The notes: generated by a model not told the origin, from the sequence alone. A DNA stretch of 64,000 nt from Pseudomonas chlororaphis (GCF_003731765.1 NZ_MOAL01000004.1:248001-312000); one strand, 5' to 3'. Shown: positions 10,920 through 19,864, counted from the stretch's first letter. Numbers and translations: made by a program.

Positions 10920-11888
10920 ATGATCGTTGATCGTCAAGGCAGGCGTTTTCGCAATTTGCGCATCAGCCTGACCTCTGCCTGCAACTATGCGTGCACTTAC
11001 TGCGTGCCTGACGGCAAGCGGCTGGTGGCGGCGCAGGATGAGCTTTCGGCCGACGCCATGGCCCGCGGCGTCGCTTATCTGATCGAAGCGGCCGGCATTG
11101 AGCGCCTGCGTATCACCGGCGGCGAACCCTTGGTCAGTCCCAAGTTGGAAACCTTTATGGGCGCTGTCGGGCAGATGGGCCTGGACGACATCAGCCTGAC
11201 CACCAACGGCCAGTTGCTCACGCGCAAATTGCCGCTGTTGGTCGACGCCGGAATCCGCCGGATCAACGTTTCCCTGGATACCCTGGACGCTTCAGCGTTC
11301 CGCAGCATTGCCCGTGGTGGCGACTTGGCTACCGTACTCGACGGCATGCAGCGGGCGAGCGAGGCGGGGCTGAAGATCAAGGTCAATATGGTGCCCCTGC
11401 GCGGGCAGAACTTCGACCAGGTCCTGCCGCTGCTGGATTACTGCCTGGAACGGGGCTACGAGCTGCGCTTTATCGAACTGATGCGCATGGGCCACCTGGC
11501 CAGTGATGGCAATGCCTTCCTGCAACAGTTCGTCAGCCTGCAGCAATTGCTCGGGTTGATTGGCGAGCGTTACGAATACCTTCAGGCCGATGCGCCGGTC
11601 GACGCCACGGCGGTGCGCTACCACATTCCCGGACAGGGCTTTTTCGGTGTGATCGCCAACGAAAGCGTGCCGTTCTGCCGGACGTGCTCGCGCCTGCGTC
11701 TGTCCTCCACCGGTTGGCTCCATGGCTGCCTGTCCTCCAGTAACCGTCACTACGTCGGCGACCTGCTGGACAAGCCCCGTCACCAAGCCTTGCCGGCCCT
11801 GCAGCGCCTGTTGGTGAAAGCCCTGGGTGACAAGCAGGACGTGGCGTTCTCCGGCGGCGCCACGGTGATGAAAATCATCGGCGGCTGA
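10920..11888 (+). CDS. moaA: GTP 3',8-cyclase MoaA (molybdenum cofactor synthesis)
   Basis: This radical-SAM enzyme makes the first committed intermediate of molybdopterin from GTP, together with MoaC. The 322-residue product has the SAM cluster motif CNYACTYC (Cys21, 25, 28), ITGGEPLVS and TTNGQLL, and a second C-terminal cluster motif CRTCSRLRLSSTGWLHGC. It ends with the double glycine (IIGG) needed in MoaA. GGAG 7 nt upstream supports the ATG at 10920. No other moa genes are nearby, so it may be one of two moaA copies. Confidence 0.92.
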   Translation: MIVDRQGRRFRNLRISLTSACNYACTYCVPDGKRLVAAQDELSADAMARGVAYLIEAAGIERLRITGGEPLVSPKLETFMGAVGQMGLDDISLTTNGQLLTRKLPLLVDAGIRRINVSLDTLDASAFRSIARGGDLATVLDGMQRASEAGLKIKVNMVPLRGQNFDQVLPLLDYCLERGYELRFIELMRMGHLASDGNAFLQQFVSLQQLLGLIGERYEYLQADAPVDATAVRYHIPGQGFFGVIANESVPFCRTCSRLRLSSTGWLHGCLSSSNRHYVGDLLDKPRHQALPALQRLLVKALGDKQDVAFSGGATVMKIIGG

Positions 11889-12060
11889 CCGGGCGTTATC
11901 CCCGCTGCGCCGATCCCCTGAGCCTTTCTTTTACGACGAAAAACTGCACCAATCCGACTGCCCATAGACGCGGCAACCCACCGCAAATGGCGAGCTGGCG
12001 CGGAAGCTGCATCTCGTGCCCATTCGCCGGTTTTCCGTCACCGGTTTTTGGGAGGATAGG

Positions 12061-12663
12061 ATGCGTAGCCTGGTTTTGCTGCTGGCCTTTTTGGCACTCG
12101 GCGGCTGCATGAATGTCAGCGATATGGGCGAGGGGGTTCGTTATCACCTGAGCGACGCCGGCATGCTCGATCACAGTGATACTCGTCGTTCGAACTCCTT
12201 CCGTATCCAGCCGGACTCGTTCATTTTCATCGCCCAGGGTTCTTTCACCCCGCCGGGCAGCGCCTACCCACGGCCGAACGTGGTGGCTGAAGAGGCCTTT
12301 AACGGTTTTGTCGAATACTTCCCCATGGTCCGCCGCGCCCGTGCACCGGAAGGCCTGGACCAGGCCATGGCCGAGGCCCGTGAAGTCGGCGCCCACTATT
12401 TGCTCTACACCCGTTACGCCAAGGCGGACGACCGCATTGGCAACTCCGATGAGTGGTTCGACCAGGAAGCCGTTGACCGCCTGGGGGTGGACAACGGGGT
12501 GATTCAGATCATGCTGATCGAGACCAGCACCCAGTATTTGATTGATACTGCGCGAATTCGCAGCCGTGGCGGTTTACTGACGTTCCACGACAACAAGCCA
12601 CAAGACCTGCTCGGCCCACCGCTGGCGCAATACGCCCGCAGCCTGCTGGGTTTGAGCGACTGA
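12061..12663 (+). CDS. DUF4823 family lipoprotein
   Basis: The 200-residue product opens with MRSLVLLLAFLALGGC, a lipoprotein signal with lipobox LGGC and mature Cys16, so it should be anchored in the envelope. The rest (SFRIQPDSFIFIAQG... FVEYFPMVRRA... GAHYLLYTRYAKADDRIG) matches the pattern I associate with DUF4823 proteins of Pseudomonas. GGAGG 5 nt before the ATG sets the start; an upstream in-frame start would hide the signal peptide. Function unknown. It is 19 nt from the next gene, so probably co-transcribed. Confidence 0.8.
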   Translation: MRSLVLLLAFLALGGCMNVSDMGEGVRYHLSDAGMLDHSDTRRSNSFRIQPDSFIFIAQGSFTPPGSAYPRPNVVAEEAFNGFVEYFPMVRRARAPEGLDQAMAEAREVGAHYLLYTRYAKADDRIGNSDEWFDQEAVDRLGVDNGVIQIMLIETSTQYLIDTARIRSRGGLLTFHDNKPQDLLGPPLAQYARSLLGLSD

Positions 12664-12682
12664 GTTTGACGAGGAGAACAGC

Positions 12683-13246
12683 ATGAGTGGTCCGGCCACA
12701 GTCAACGACCTGTTGGCGCAGATTCCCAAGGCCGAAAAGGGCCTGCCGCCGGTCCACCTGTGGAATCCCGCGTTCTGCGGTGACATCGACATGCGCATTG
12801 CCCGGGACGGTACCTGGTACTACCTGGGCACGCCCATCGGCCGCAAGCCGATGGTCAAGCTGTTCTCCACCATCATCCGCCGCGACGGCGATGATTATTT
12901 CCTGATTACCCCGGTTGAAAAGGTCGGCATCAAAGTCGATGACGCGCCGTTCGTGGCCGTGACCCTGGACGTGCAGGGGGAGGGCGAGGCGCAGGTGCTG
13001 CGCTTTACCACCAATGTCGATGAGCAGGCCGAGGCCGGGGCCGAGCACCCGCTGCGGGTGGTGATCGACGAGCACAGCCAGGAACCCGCGCCTTATGTGC
13101 ATATCCGCAGCAACCTCGAAGCCCTGATCCATCGCAACGTGTTCTACCAACTGGTGGAACTGGCGGTCAGTCGGGAGATCGACGGTCAGCGCTGGCTCGG
13201 CGTCTGGAGCGGCGGCGAGTTTTTCCCTATCGGTCTTGAACCCTGA
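12683..13246 (+). CDS. DUF1285 family protein
   Basis: The 187-residue soluble protein contains WNPAFCGDIDMRIARDGTWYYLGTPIGRKPMVKLF, which I recognise as the DUF1285 signature seen in many proteobacteria. A GAGGAG ribosome-binding site precedes the ATG. It has no signal peptide or membrane segment. Function unknown; it is probably co-transcribed with the preceding lipoprotein gene. Confidence 0.82.
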   Translation: MSGPATVNDLLAQIPKAEKGLPPVHLWNPAFCGDIDMRIARDGTWYYLGTPIGRKPMVKLFSTIIRRDGDDYFLITPVEKVGIKVDDAPFVAVTLDVQGEGEAQVLRFTTNVDEQAEAGAEHPLRVVIDEHSQEPAPYVHIRSNLEALIHRNVFYQLVELAVSREIDGQRWLGVWSGGEFFPIGLEP

Positions 13247-13298
13247 TCCCACCCGGGCGCGCTTGAGCTCCCCCTGGTCAGTGCCCGCACAAAACCCG

Positions 13299-13327
13299 TT
13301 GACAGCCAATCGTATGATGAATAGCGT
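13299..13327 (+). promoter_or_regulatory. Candidate promoter and operator of the FCD-GntR regulator gene
   Basis: A perfect -35 TTGACA (13299-13304) is followed after 17 bp by a weak -10 TAGCGT (13322-13327). Between them lies ATCGTATGAT (13309-13318), which differs by one base from the perfect palindrome ATCATATGAT upstream of the AraF gene. A site inside the spacer would suit repression by the regulator encoded 48 nt downstream. Binding is inferred only. Confidence 0.45.
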
Positions 13328-13374
13328 GAGCCGATTCTGTTCGCTCACGTCTTGTCGTCATGTCGAGGGGCTCC

Positions 13375-14103
13375 ATGTCCAGCAGTTTCCACGCATCCAC
13401 GGTTGACTGGCTCGGCTCCTGGATCGCTGCCGGGCAGGTCAAGGCCGGGCAGGCCATCAAGGTCGAAGCCGACCTGGGGGCTCAGCTCGGGGTCAGCCGC
13501 ACCGTGATTCGCGAGGCCATCAAGACCCTGGTGGCCAAAGGCATGCTGGAGGTGGGGCCCAAGGTCGGCACGCGGGTCTTGCCGGTGCGCCGTTGGAACC
13601 TGTTTGACCCGCAAGTGGTGGGCTGGCTGTCGCGCAACGGCTTGCCGGAACATTTTGTCGACGACCTGCTGGACCTGCGCCGTACTATCGAACCGATGGC
13701 GGTGCGCTGGGCCTGTGAGCGTGCCACCAGTGAGCAGGTCGAGGCCATTCTGCTGGCCTACAACGCCCTGGCGCGGGCGGTGGACAGTGGCATCGACTAC
13801 AACCTGGCCGATCAGTATTTCCACGAATGCATCCTGGCCGCCAGCCACAACCAATTCATCGAGCAGATGGTGCCGGCCCTCGGCGCCTTGCTGGCGGTGT
13901 GTTTCGAGGTCTCGGCAGCCGACCCGGATGAGCTGCGGCGCACCTTGCCGATCCACAAAGACATGGCCGACGCCATTGCCGCCCGGGACCCCGGGCGCAG
14001 CGTCTGGGCCTGCATGACCCTGATCGACAACGCGGCCCTGGCGATCAAGCGCTACTACCCGGACCTGATGGCCGGCAAGGCGGCGAGTGGTTCCGGGCAC
14101 TGA
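13375..14103 (+). CDS. FadR/GntR (FCD) family regulator of the sugar locus
   Basis: The 242-residue product has an N-terminal winged HTH (VEADLGAQLGVSRTVIREAIKTLVAKGMLEVGPKVGTRV, about residues 30-70) and a C-terminal all-helical FCD ligand domain with the usual metal and ligand histidines. The ATG at 13375 sits behind AGGGG; an ATG 15 nt upstream lacks a ribosome-binding site. It is followed 37 nt later by the lactonase gene. DgoR of E. coli, the galactonate repressor, belongs to the same family, so a sugar-acid effector is plausible. Confidence 0.85.
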   Translation: MSSSFHASTVDWLGSWIAAGQVKAGQAIKVEADLGAQLGVSRTVIREAIKTLVAKGMLEVGPKVGTRVLPVRRWNLFDPQVVGWLSRNGLPEHFVDDLLDLRRTIEPMAVRWACERATSEQVEAILLAYNALARAVDSGIDYNLADQYFHECILAASHNQFIEQMVPALGALLAVCFEVSAADPDELRRTLPIHKDMADAIAARDPGRSVWACMTLIDNAALAIKRYYPDLMAGKAASGSGH

Positions 14104-14140
14104 TATCACCTGACCCATAACAATAAGAGCGGGAGGTTGC

Positions 14141-15016
14141 ATGGACTGGACAGCGGTGAGCGCCCATCGGGCGCAACTGGGGGAGGGGCCTTTCTGGGAG
14201 GCTCGGGAGCAGGCGTTGTATTGGGTCGATATTGTCGGCCAGCGGGCCTTGCGCCTGCAGGACGGCCAGTTGCGCAGTTGGCACCTGCCCGAGCCCGGGT
14301 CGGCGTTTATTCCTACAGAACGCGGCGATGCCCTGGTGACCCTGGGCAGTGGGGTCTATCGGCTGGACCTCGACTCGCCGGAGCACGCCCCTCGATTGCA
14401 ACTGTTTTGCGTCGCCGACCGGCAGGCCGGCAACCGGGCCAATGAGGCCCGTTGTGATGCCCAGGGCCGGCTCTGGCTTGGCAGCATGCAGAACAATATT
14501 GGCCCCGACGGTGAGGATCTGCCGGTGTCGCGGCGCTCCGGCGGCTTGTTTCGGGTGGATGCCGATGCCCGGGTCACGCCGTTGCTGGAAGGCCTGGGCA
14601 TTGCCAATACCTTGCTGTGGAACGACGACGGCAGTGTCCTGTACTTCGCCGACAGCCTGGACGCCACCCTGTACCGGCATGAGGTTCGGGCAGACGGCAG
14701 TCTTGGCCCGGCCCAGGTGCATTTGGCGCCCCATGCCCGGGGCGTGCCCGACGGTTCGGCGATGGATGCCGACGGCGATATCTGGAATGCGCGCTGGGAC
14801 GGCAGTTGCCTGTTGCGCCTGAGTCCTGAAGGCACGGTGCGCCAGGTCATCGAGCTGCCGGTTAGCCGGCCCACCAGTTGCGTGTTCGGCGGCCCTGACC
14901 TGCGCACCCTCTACGTCACCAGCGCCGCCAGCCCGAACCGGCATCCATTGGACGGCGCGGTGCTGTCGATCCGGGTTGAAACCCCGGGTTTACCGTGCAC
15001 GCGCTTTGCGGGTTAA
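14141..15016 (+). CDS. SMP-30/gluconolactonase-type sugar lactonase
   Basis: The 291-residue six-bladed propeller protein (LGEGPFWEAREQALYWVDIVG, NRANEARCDAQGRLWLGSM, GLGIANTLLWNDDGSVLYFADS, PDGSAMDADGDIWNARWDG) carries the metal ligands expected in SMP-30: the first Glu, the Asn of IANTL and the Asp of PDGSAMD. It should open the aldonolactone made by the neighbouring dehydrogenase. The context (AraFGH importer, SDR dehydrogenase, distant dgoKAD) points to galactono- or arabinono-lactone. GGGAGG precedes the ATG. Confidence 0.88.
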   Translation: MDWTAVSAHRAQLGEGPFWEAREQALYWVDIVGQRALRLQDGQLRSWHLPEPGSAFIPTERGDALVTLGSGVYRLDLDSPEHAPRLQLFCVADRQAGNRANEARCDAQGRLWLGSMQNNIGPDGEDLPVSRRSGGLFRVDADARVTPLLEGLGIANTLLWNDDGSVLYFADSLDATLYRHEVRADGSLGPAQVHLAPHARGVPDGSAMDADGDIWNARWDGSCLLRLSPEGTVRQVIELPVSRPTSCVFGGPDLRTLYVTSAASPNRHPLDGAVLSIRVETPGLPCTRFAG

Positions 15017-15030
15017 TTCCCATTATGTGG

Positions 15031-15076
15031 GATGTAAAATTATATATTGAGATATTTCCACGGTCGGGTTTATAGT
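15031..15076 (+). promoter_or_regulatory. Promoter/operator of the SDR dehydrogenase gene, twin of the dgoK promoter
   Basis: A sigma-70-type promoter is visible: -35 TTGAGA (15047-15052), 18-bp spacer, -10 TATAGT (15071-15076). The sequence from 15031 to 15053 is the same as 29719-29741 upstream of dgoK apart from two bases, and both promoters share the same -35, -10 and spacing. This indicates a shared regulator. The AT-rich segment just upstream of the -35 (AAATTATATA) is the likely operator. Confidence 0.75.
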
Positions 15077-15124
15077 CGGCCCCAGCTCCACGCACTCACA
15101 CAAAAAAATAATACCGGTGACGCG

Positions 15125-15292
15125 ATGCAGAGATTTTCCCATCCACTCCCTCGTGGAGTTTGTGCCGATGGCCGTCCAGGCCCTCACGCGCACGCTTGCT
15201 CATCCTTGACCCTTTCGTCTGTTCTCGCCCGGCCGTCCCAGCACGTTCGGCGCTTGTCGTGCCTTGCCACAGGAGTCCCGATTCATGGCTGA
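15125..15292 (+). CDS. Possible 55-codon leader ORF overlapping the SDR gene
   Basis: An ATG at 15125 opens a 55-codon frame whose TGA (15290-15292) overlaps the start of the dehydrogenase gene at 15285. Its start region (GGTGACGCGATGCAG) mirrors the dgoK start region (GGTGAAGCGATGCAG), so the start site seems to have been copied together with the promoter. The predicted peptide is Pro/Ser/Arg/His-rich with no recognisable domain. It may be a remnant, or a translated leader coupled to the enzyme gene. Confidence that it makes a functional protein is low. Confidence 0.3.
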   Translation: MQRFSHPLPRGVCADGRPGPHAHACSSLTLSSVLARPSQHVRRLSCLATGVPIHG

Positions 15293-16103
15293 AGCCCTTT
15301 CCTTGCCGCCGGTGCCTGAACCGCCCCGGGGCGAGCGCTTGAAAAACAAGGTGGTGTTGCTTACCGGTGGCGCCCAAGGCATTGGCGAGGCGATCGTCGC
15401 CTGCTTCGCCGCGCAGCAGGCCAAACTGGTGATCAGTGACATCCAGGCGGAGAAGGTCGAAGCCGTGGCCGCCCATTGGCGGGAGCAGGGCGCCGATGTC
15501 CAGGCGCTGCGGGCCGATGTTTCCTCCCAGCAGGACCTCAATGCCTTGGCCGCCATGGCCATGGAACTGCACGGACGAATCGATGTGCTGGTCAACTGCG
15601 CCGGGGTCAATGTGTTCCGCGATCCCCTGCAGATGACCGAGGAAGACTGGCGTCGCTGCTTTGCCATTGACCTGGACGGCGCCTGGTATGGCTGCAAGGC
15701 GGTCCTGCCGCAGATGATCGAGCAGGGCGTGGGCAGCATCATCAACATCGCTTCCACCCATTCGACGAACATCATTCCCGGCTGCTTCCCCTACCCGGTG
15801 GCCAAGCACGGCCTGCTCGGCCTGACGCGGGCCTTGGGCATCGAGTACGCGCCCAAGGGTGTGCGCGTCAATGCCATTGCCCCGGGTTACATCGAAACCC
15901 AGTTGAACGTCGATTACTGGAACGGTTTTGCCGATCCCCATGCCGAGCGTCAGCGTGCCCTGGACCTGCACCCGCCGCGGCGTATCGGCCAGCCCATTGA
16001 AGTGGCGATGACGGCGGTGTTCCTGGCCAGCGATGAAGCACCGTTTATCAACGCCTCGTGCATCACCATCGATGGTGGTCGCTCGGTGCTGTACCACGAT
16101 TGA
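15285..16103 (+). CDS. SDR-family sugar 1-dehydrogenase (D-galactose/L-arabinose type)
   Basis: The 272-residue short-chain dehydrogenase has a 20-residue proline-rich N-terminal extension, then the NAD(P) motif TGGAQGIG (27-34), NCAG near 104-107 and the catalytic YPVAK (Tyr170/Lys174). It ends with TIDGGRSVLYHD. It probably oxidises the sugar at C1 to the lactone that the SMP-30 protein opens. AGGAG about 10 nt upstream supports the ATG at 15285. D-galactose and L-arabinose share the relevant stereochemistry, so both are candidate substrates; distant dgoKAD under a twin promoter favours galactose. Confidence 0.85.
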   Translation: MAEALSLPPVPEPPRGERLKNKVVLLTGGAQGIGEAIVACFAAQQAKLVISDIQAEKVEAVAAHWREQGADVQALRADVSSQQDLNALAAMAMELHGRIDVLVNCAGVNVFRDPLQMTEEDWRRCFAIDLDGAWYGCKAVLPQMIEQGVGSIINIASTHSTNIIPGCFPYPVAKHGLLGLTRALGIEYAPKGVRVNAIAPGYIETQLNVDYWNGFADPHAERQRALDLHPPRRIGQPIEVAMTAVFLASDEAPFINASCITIDGGRSVLYHD

Positions 16104-16146
16104 GTCGGTGCCGATTTCAGGGCATGGGTCTGCCTGAAATTTAATG

Positions 16147-16156
16147 ATCATATGAT
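16147..16156. promoter_or_regulatory. Palindromic operator candidate ATCATATGAT upstream of AraF gene
   Basis: ATCATATGAT is a perfect 10-bp palindrome 102 nt before the araF start codon. A one-mismatch copy lies in the promoter of the FCD-GntR regulator gene at 13309-13318. Such short palindromes fit dimeric GntR-family regulators. Confidence 0.4.
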
Positions 16157-16257
16157 ATGACTATTGCTTTACTGCAGTGACGGCTCCCACCGGGGGCGTA
16201 CGGGTCAGGTGACCCAGCTGGACGTTGTTGGCTTTCAATAAAAATAAGGAGTGAGCT

Positions 16258-17262
16258 ATGAATCGTCGTCGTGGGATCCGTTCCCTGTGTCACGCCGCCC
16301 TGGCGGTCACCGCGTTCAGCCTGAGCAGCAGCCTGCTGGCGGCCGAAGCAGTGAAAATCGGTTTTCTGGTCAAGCAGGCGGAAGAGCCCTGGTTCCAGAC
16401 CGAGTGGGCCTTTGCGGAAAAAGCCGCCAAGGACAAGGGCTTTACCCTGATCAAGATCGCCGTGCCTGACGGTGAGAAGACTCTTTCTGCCATCGATAGC
16501 CTGGCGGCCAACGGCGCCAAGGGGTTTGTCATCTGCCCGCCGGACGTGTCCCTGGGTCCGGCAATCATGGCCAAGGCCAAGCTCAATGACCTCAAGGTAA
16601 TGGCGGTGGACGACCGCTTCGTCGACGCCAACGGCAAGTTCATGGAAGAGGTGCCGTACTTGGGCATGGCGGCCTTTGAGGTGGGCCAGAAGCAAGGCAA
16701 CGCCATGGCCACCGAAGCCAAGAAACGTGGTTGGGACTGGAAGGACACCTACGCGGTGATCAATACCTTCAACGAGCTGGACACCGGTAAGAAACGTACC
16801 GACGGTTCAGTCAAGTCCCTCAAGGACGCCGGTTTGCCCGAGGCCCATATCATCTACGCGGCGCTCAAGACCCTGGACGTGCCGGGCAGCATGGACGCCA
16901 CCAACTCGGCTCTGGTGAAACTCCCCGGCGCGGCGAAGAACCTGATCATCGGCGGGATGAACGACAACACCGTGCTCGGCGGCGTGCGCGCCACGGAAAG
17001 CGCCGGCTTTGCCGCGGCCAATGTGATCGGCATCGGCATCAACGGCACCGACGCCATCGGCGAGCTGAAAAAACCCAACAGCGGTTTCTTCGGTTCCATG
17101 CTGCCCAGCCCGCACATCGAGGGCTACAACACCGCGAGCATGATGTTCGAGTGGGTCACCACCGGCAAAGAACCGCCCAAGTACACCGCCATGGATGACG
17201 TCACCCTGATCACCCGGGAGAACTTCAAGCAGGAGCTGGAAAAGATCGGCTTGTGGAATTGA
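16258..17262 (+). CDS. araF: ABC transporter, periplasmic L-arabinose/galactose-binding protein
   Basis: The 334-residue product has a Sec signal peptide (cleavage near SLLAA, about residue 29) and follows E. coli AraF motif for motif: KIGFLVKQAEEPWFQTEWAFA, IKIAVPDGEKTLSAIDSLAANGAKGFVIC, AVDDRFV, NELDTGKKRT, GMNDNTVLGGVRATE, GIGINGTDA, GS.LPSPH. It captures the sugar in the periplasm for AraG/AraH. AAGGAG lies 7 nt before the ATG. AraF-type proteins bind L-arabinose and also D-galactose. Confidence 0.93.
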   Translation: MNRRRGIRSLCHAALAVTAFSLSSSLLAAEAVKIGFLVKQAEEPWFQTEWAFAEKAAKDKGFTLIKIAVPDGEKTLSAIDSLAANGAKGFVICPPDVSLGPAIMAKAKLNDLKVMAVDDRFVDANGKFMEEVPYLGMAAFEVGQKQGNAMATEAKKRGWDWKDTYAVINTFNELDTGKKRTDGSVKSLKDAGLPEAHIIYAALKTLDVPGSMDATNSALVKLPGAAKNLIIGGMNDNTVLGGVRATESAGFAAANVIGIGINGTDAIGELKKPNSGFFGSMLPSPHIEGYNTASMMFEWVTTGKEPPKYTAMDDVTLITRENFKQELEKIGLWN

Positions 17263-17337
17263 CCGCCGAGGGCTTCGACAGGGGCCCGGCAACGGGCCCG
17301 ATCAACGGGTGAAGAGGCGACAGGGCGAGGAGGCATT

Positions 17338-18870
17338 ATGCACGCGCAAACAAGCAGCCCGGCTGCGGCTGGGCCGGGCGGCAGCCTGAGTTTCAAAGGT
17401 ATCGGCAAGCGTTTTCCCGGGGTTCAGGCCCTGGCCGACATCAGTTTTGTGGCCCATCCGGGCACGGTGCATGCGCTGATGGGGGAGAACGGCGCGGGCA
17501 AGTCCACGCTGTTGAAGATTCTCGGCGGGGCCTATGCACCCAGTAGCGGCCATTTGCAGATCGGCGAACAGACGCTGAGTTTCAAATCCACCGCACAGAG
17601 CATCGCCAGCGGTGTGGCGGTGATTCACCAGGAACTGCACCTGGTGCCGGAAATGACCGTGGCCGAGAACCTGTTTCTTGGTCATTTGCCGTCGCGCTTC
17701 GGCCTGGTCAAGGGCGGTGAGCTGCGGCGCAAGGCCCTGGCATTGCTCAAAGGCCTGGCCGATGAAATCGACCCCCAGGACAAGGTTGGTCGCCTGTCCC
17801 TGGGGCAGCGGCAACTGGTGGAAATTGCCAAGGCGCTGTCCCGTGGCGCCCATGTGATTGCCTTCGACGAGCCTACCAGCAGCCTCTCGGCGCGGGAGAT
17901 TGAGCGCTTGATGGAGATCATCGGGCGCCTGCGTGAAGAGGGCAAAGTGGTGCTGTACGTCTCTCACCGCATGGAGGAGGTGTTCCGCATCTGCGACGCG
18001 GTGACGGTGTTCAAGGACGGCCGCTACGTGCGCACCTTCGAGCAGATGAGCGAGCTGAGCCACGACCAATTGGTGACCTGCATGGTCGGTCGGGATATCC
18101 AGGACATCTACGATTATCGTCCCCGCGAACAGGGCCCGGTCAGCCTTAAGGTCGACGGCCTGTTGGGCCCGGGGCTGCGCGAGCCGGTGAGTTTTGCCGT
18201 GCACCAGGGCGAGATTCTCGGCCTGTTCGGCCTGGTGGGTGCCGGGCGTACCGAGTTGCTGCGGTTACTCAGTGGCCTGTCGCGCCAGAGCGCCGGCCGC
18301 CTGGAGTTGGCGGGGCAGCCGCTGACCTTGCGCTCGCCCCGTGACGCCATCGGTGCCGGCATCCTGCTGTGCCCCGAGGACCGCAAGAAGGAAGGCATCC
18401 TGCCGCTGGCCAGCGTCGCCGAGAACATCAACATCAGCGCCCGCGGTGCTCACTCCGCCCTGGGCTGCCTGCTGCGTGGCGACTGGGAACGGGGCAACGC
18501 CGACAAACAGATCAAGGCCCTGAAAGTGAAGACCCCGTCGCCCGGGCAGAAAATCATGTACCTGTCCGGCGGCAATCAGCAAAAGGCCATTTTGGGTCGC
18601 TGGCTGTCGATGCCGATGAAGGTCCTGTTGCTGGACGAGCCGACCCGGGGCATCGACATCGGCGCCAAGGCCGAGATCTACCAGATCATCCATAACCTGG
18701 CCGCCAGCGGCATTGCGGTGATTGTGGTGTCCAGCGACCTGATGGAAGTCATGGGCATTGCCGACCGCATCCTGGTGCTCTGTGAGGGCGCGGTACGCGG
18801 CGAGTTGCCCCGTGCCGAAGCCAATGAATCCAACCTGCTGCACATGGCTTTGCCCCGCCAGCGCGGCTAA
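17338..18870 (+). CDS. araG: ABC transporter, sugar import ATPase AraG
   Basis: This 510-residue protein has two fused ABC modules as in monosaccharide importers of the AraG/RbsA/XylG type. Module 1 has Walker A GENGAGKST (49-57), signature LSLGQRQ and Walker B VIAFDEPTSSLS. Module 2 has the degenerate Walker A GLVGAGRTEL, signature LSGGNQQK and LLLDEPTRGID. It energises uptake through AraH. GCGAGGAGG precedes the ATG. Gene order araF-araG-araH is conserved. Confidence 0.94.
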   Translation: MHAQTSSPAAAGPGGSLSFKGIGKRFPGVQALADISFVAHPGTVHALMGENGAGKSTLLKILGGAYAPSSGHLQIGEQTLSFKSTAQSIASGVAVIHQELHLVPEMTVAENLFLGHLPSRFGLVKGGELRRKALALLKGLADEIDPQDKVGRLSLGQRQLVEIAKALSRGAHVIAFDEPTSSLSAREIERLMEIIGRLREEGKVVLYVSHRMEEVFRICDAVTVFKDGRYVRTFEQMSELSHDQLVTCMVGRDIQDIYDYRPREQGPVSLKVDGLLGPGLREPVSFAVHQGEILGLFGLVGAGRTELLRLLSGLSRQSAGRLELAGQPLTLRSPRDAIGAGILLCPEDRKKEGILPLASVAENINISARGAHSALGCLLRGDWERGNADKQIKALKVKTPSPGQKIMYLSGGNQQKAILGRWLSMPMKVLLLDEPTRGIDIGAKAEIYQIIHNLAASGIAVIVVSSDLMEVMGIADRILVLCEGAVRGELPRAEANESNLLHMALPRQRG

Positions 18871-18895
18871 GGCCCTGGTGAACCAAGAGGTGTCT

Positions 18896-19864
18896 ATGAA
18901 TACGCAAAACACAACCCTGGATGCGCCGCGCAAAAGCCTCAACCTGCGACGCTTTTTCGATGACTGGGTGATGCTGCTGGCGGCCCTGGGGATTTTTGTC
19001 CTCTGCACCCTGTTGATCGACAACTTCCTCTCGCCCCTGAACATGCGTGGCCTGGGGCTGGCGATTTCCACCACCGGGATCGCCGCCTGCACCATGCTCT
19101 ATTGCCTGGCGTCCGGGCACTTCGACCTTTCCGTCGGCTCGGTCATCGCTTGCGCCGGGGTCGTCGCGGCGGTGGTGATGCGGGCCACCAACAGCGTGTT
19201 CCTCGGGGTCAGCGCGGCGCTGCTGATGGGGCTGATCGTGGGCCTGATCAACGGTATCGTCATCGCCAAGCTGCGGGTCAACGCATTGATTACGACGTTG
19301 GCGACTATGCAGATCGTCCGCGGCCTGGCCTACATCTTTGCCGACGGCAAGGCTGTGGGCGTGTCCCAGGAAAGCTTCTTCGTCTTCGGCAACGGCCAAC
19401 TGTTCGGTGTGCCGGTACCGATCCTGATCACCCTGGTGTGTTTCGTGTTCTTCGGCTGGCTGCTCAACTACACCACCTACGGGCGCAACACCATGGCCAT
19501 CGGCGGCAATCAGGAAGCGGCGTTGCTGGCTGGGGTCAACGTGGACCGCACGAAGATCATCATTTTCGCCGTCCACGGGCTGATTGGCGCCTTGGCCGGG
19601 GTGATTCTCGCCTCGCGCATGACCTCGGGCCAGCCGATGATCGGCCAGGGCTTCGAGCTGACGGTGATTTCTGCCTGTGTACTGGGCGGTGTGTCCCTGA
19701 GTGGCGGGATTGGCATGATTCGTCACGTGATCGCCGGGGTGCTGATTCTGGCGATCATCGAGAACGCCATGAACCTGAAGAATATCGATACCTTCTATCA
19801 GTACGTGATTCGCGGTTCGATCCTCCTTCTGGCGGTGGTGATCGACCGTCTGAAACAGCGCTAG
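18896..19864 (+). CDS. araH: ABC transporter, sugar permease AraH
   Basis: The 322-residue integral membrane protein has about 8-10 hydrophobic segments and the BPD_transp_2 family pattern (SVIACAGVVAAVVM, NALITTLATMQIVRGLAYI, GRNTMAIGGNQEAALLAGVNV, VISACVLGGVSLSGGIG). It forms the sugar channel with AraG. The ATG at 18896 follows AGAGG; longer in-frame starts would overlap araG and add a non-membrane leader. No terminator is obvious in the 148 nt before the next gene. Confidence 0.93.
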   Translation: MNTQNTTLDAPRKSLNLRRFFDDWVMLLAALGIFVLCTLLIDNFLSPLNMRGLGLAISTTGIAACTMLYCLASGHFDLSVGSVIACAGVVAAVVMRATNSVFLGVSAALLMGLIVGLINGIVIAKLRVNALITTLATMQIVRGLAYIFADGKAVGVSQESFFVFGNGQLFGVPVPILITLVCFVFFGWLLNYTTYGRNTMAIGGNQEAALLAGVNVDRTKIIIFAVHGLIGALAGVILASRMTSGQPMIGQGFELTVISACVLGGVSLSGGIGMIRHVIAGVLILAIIENAMNLKNIDTFYQYVIRGSILLLAVVIDRLKQR

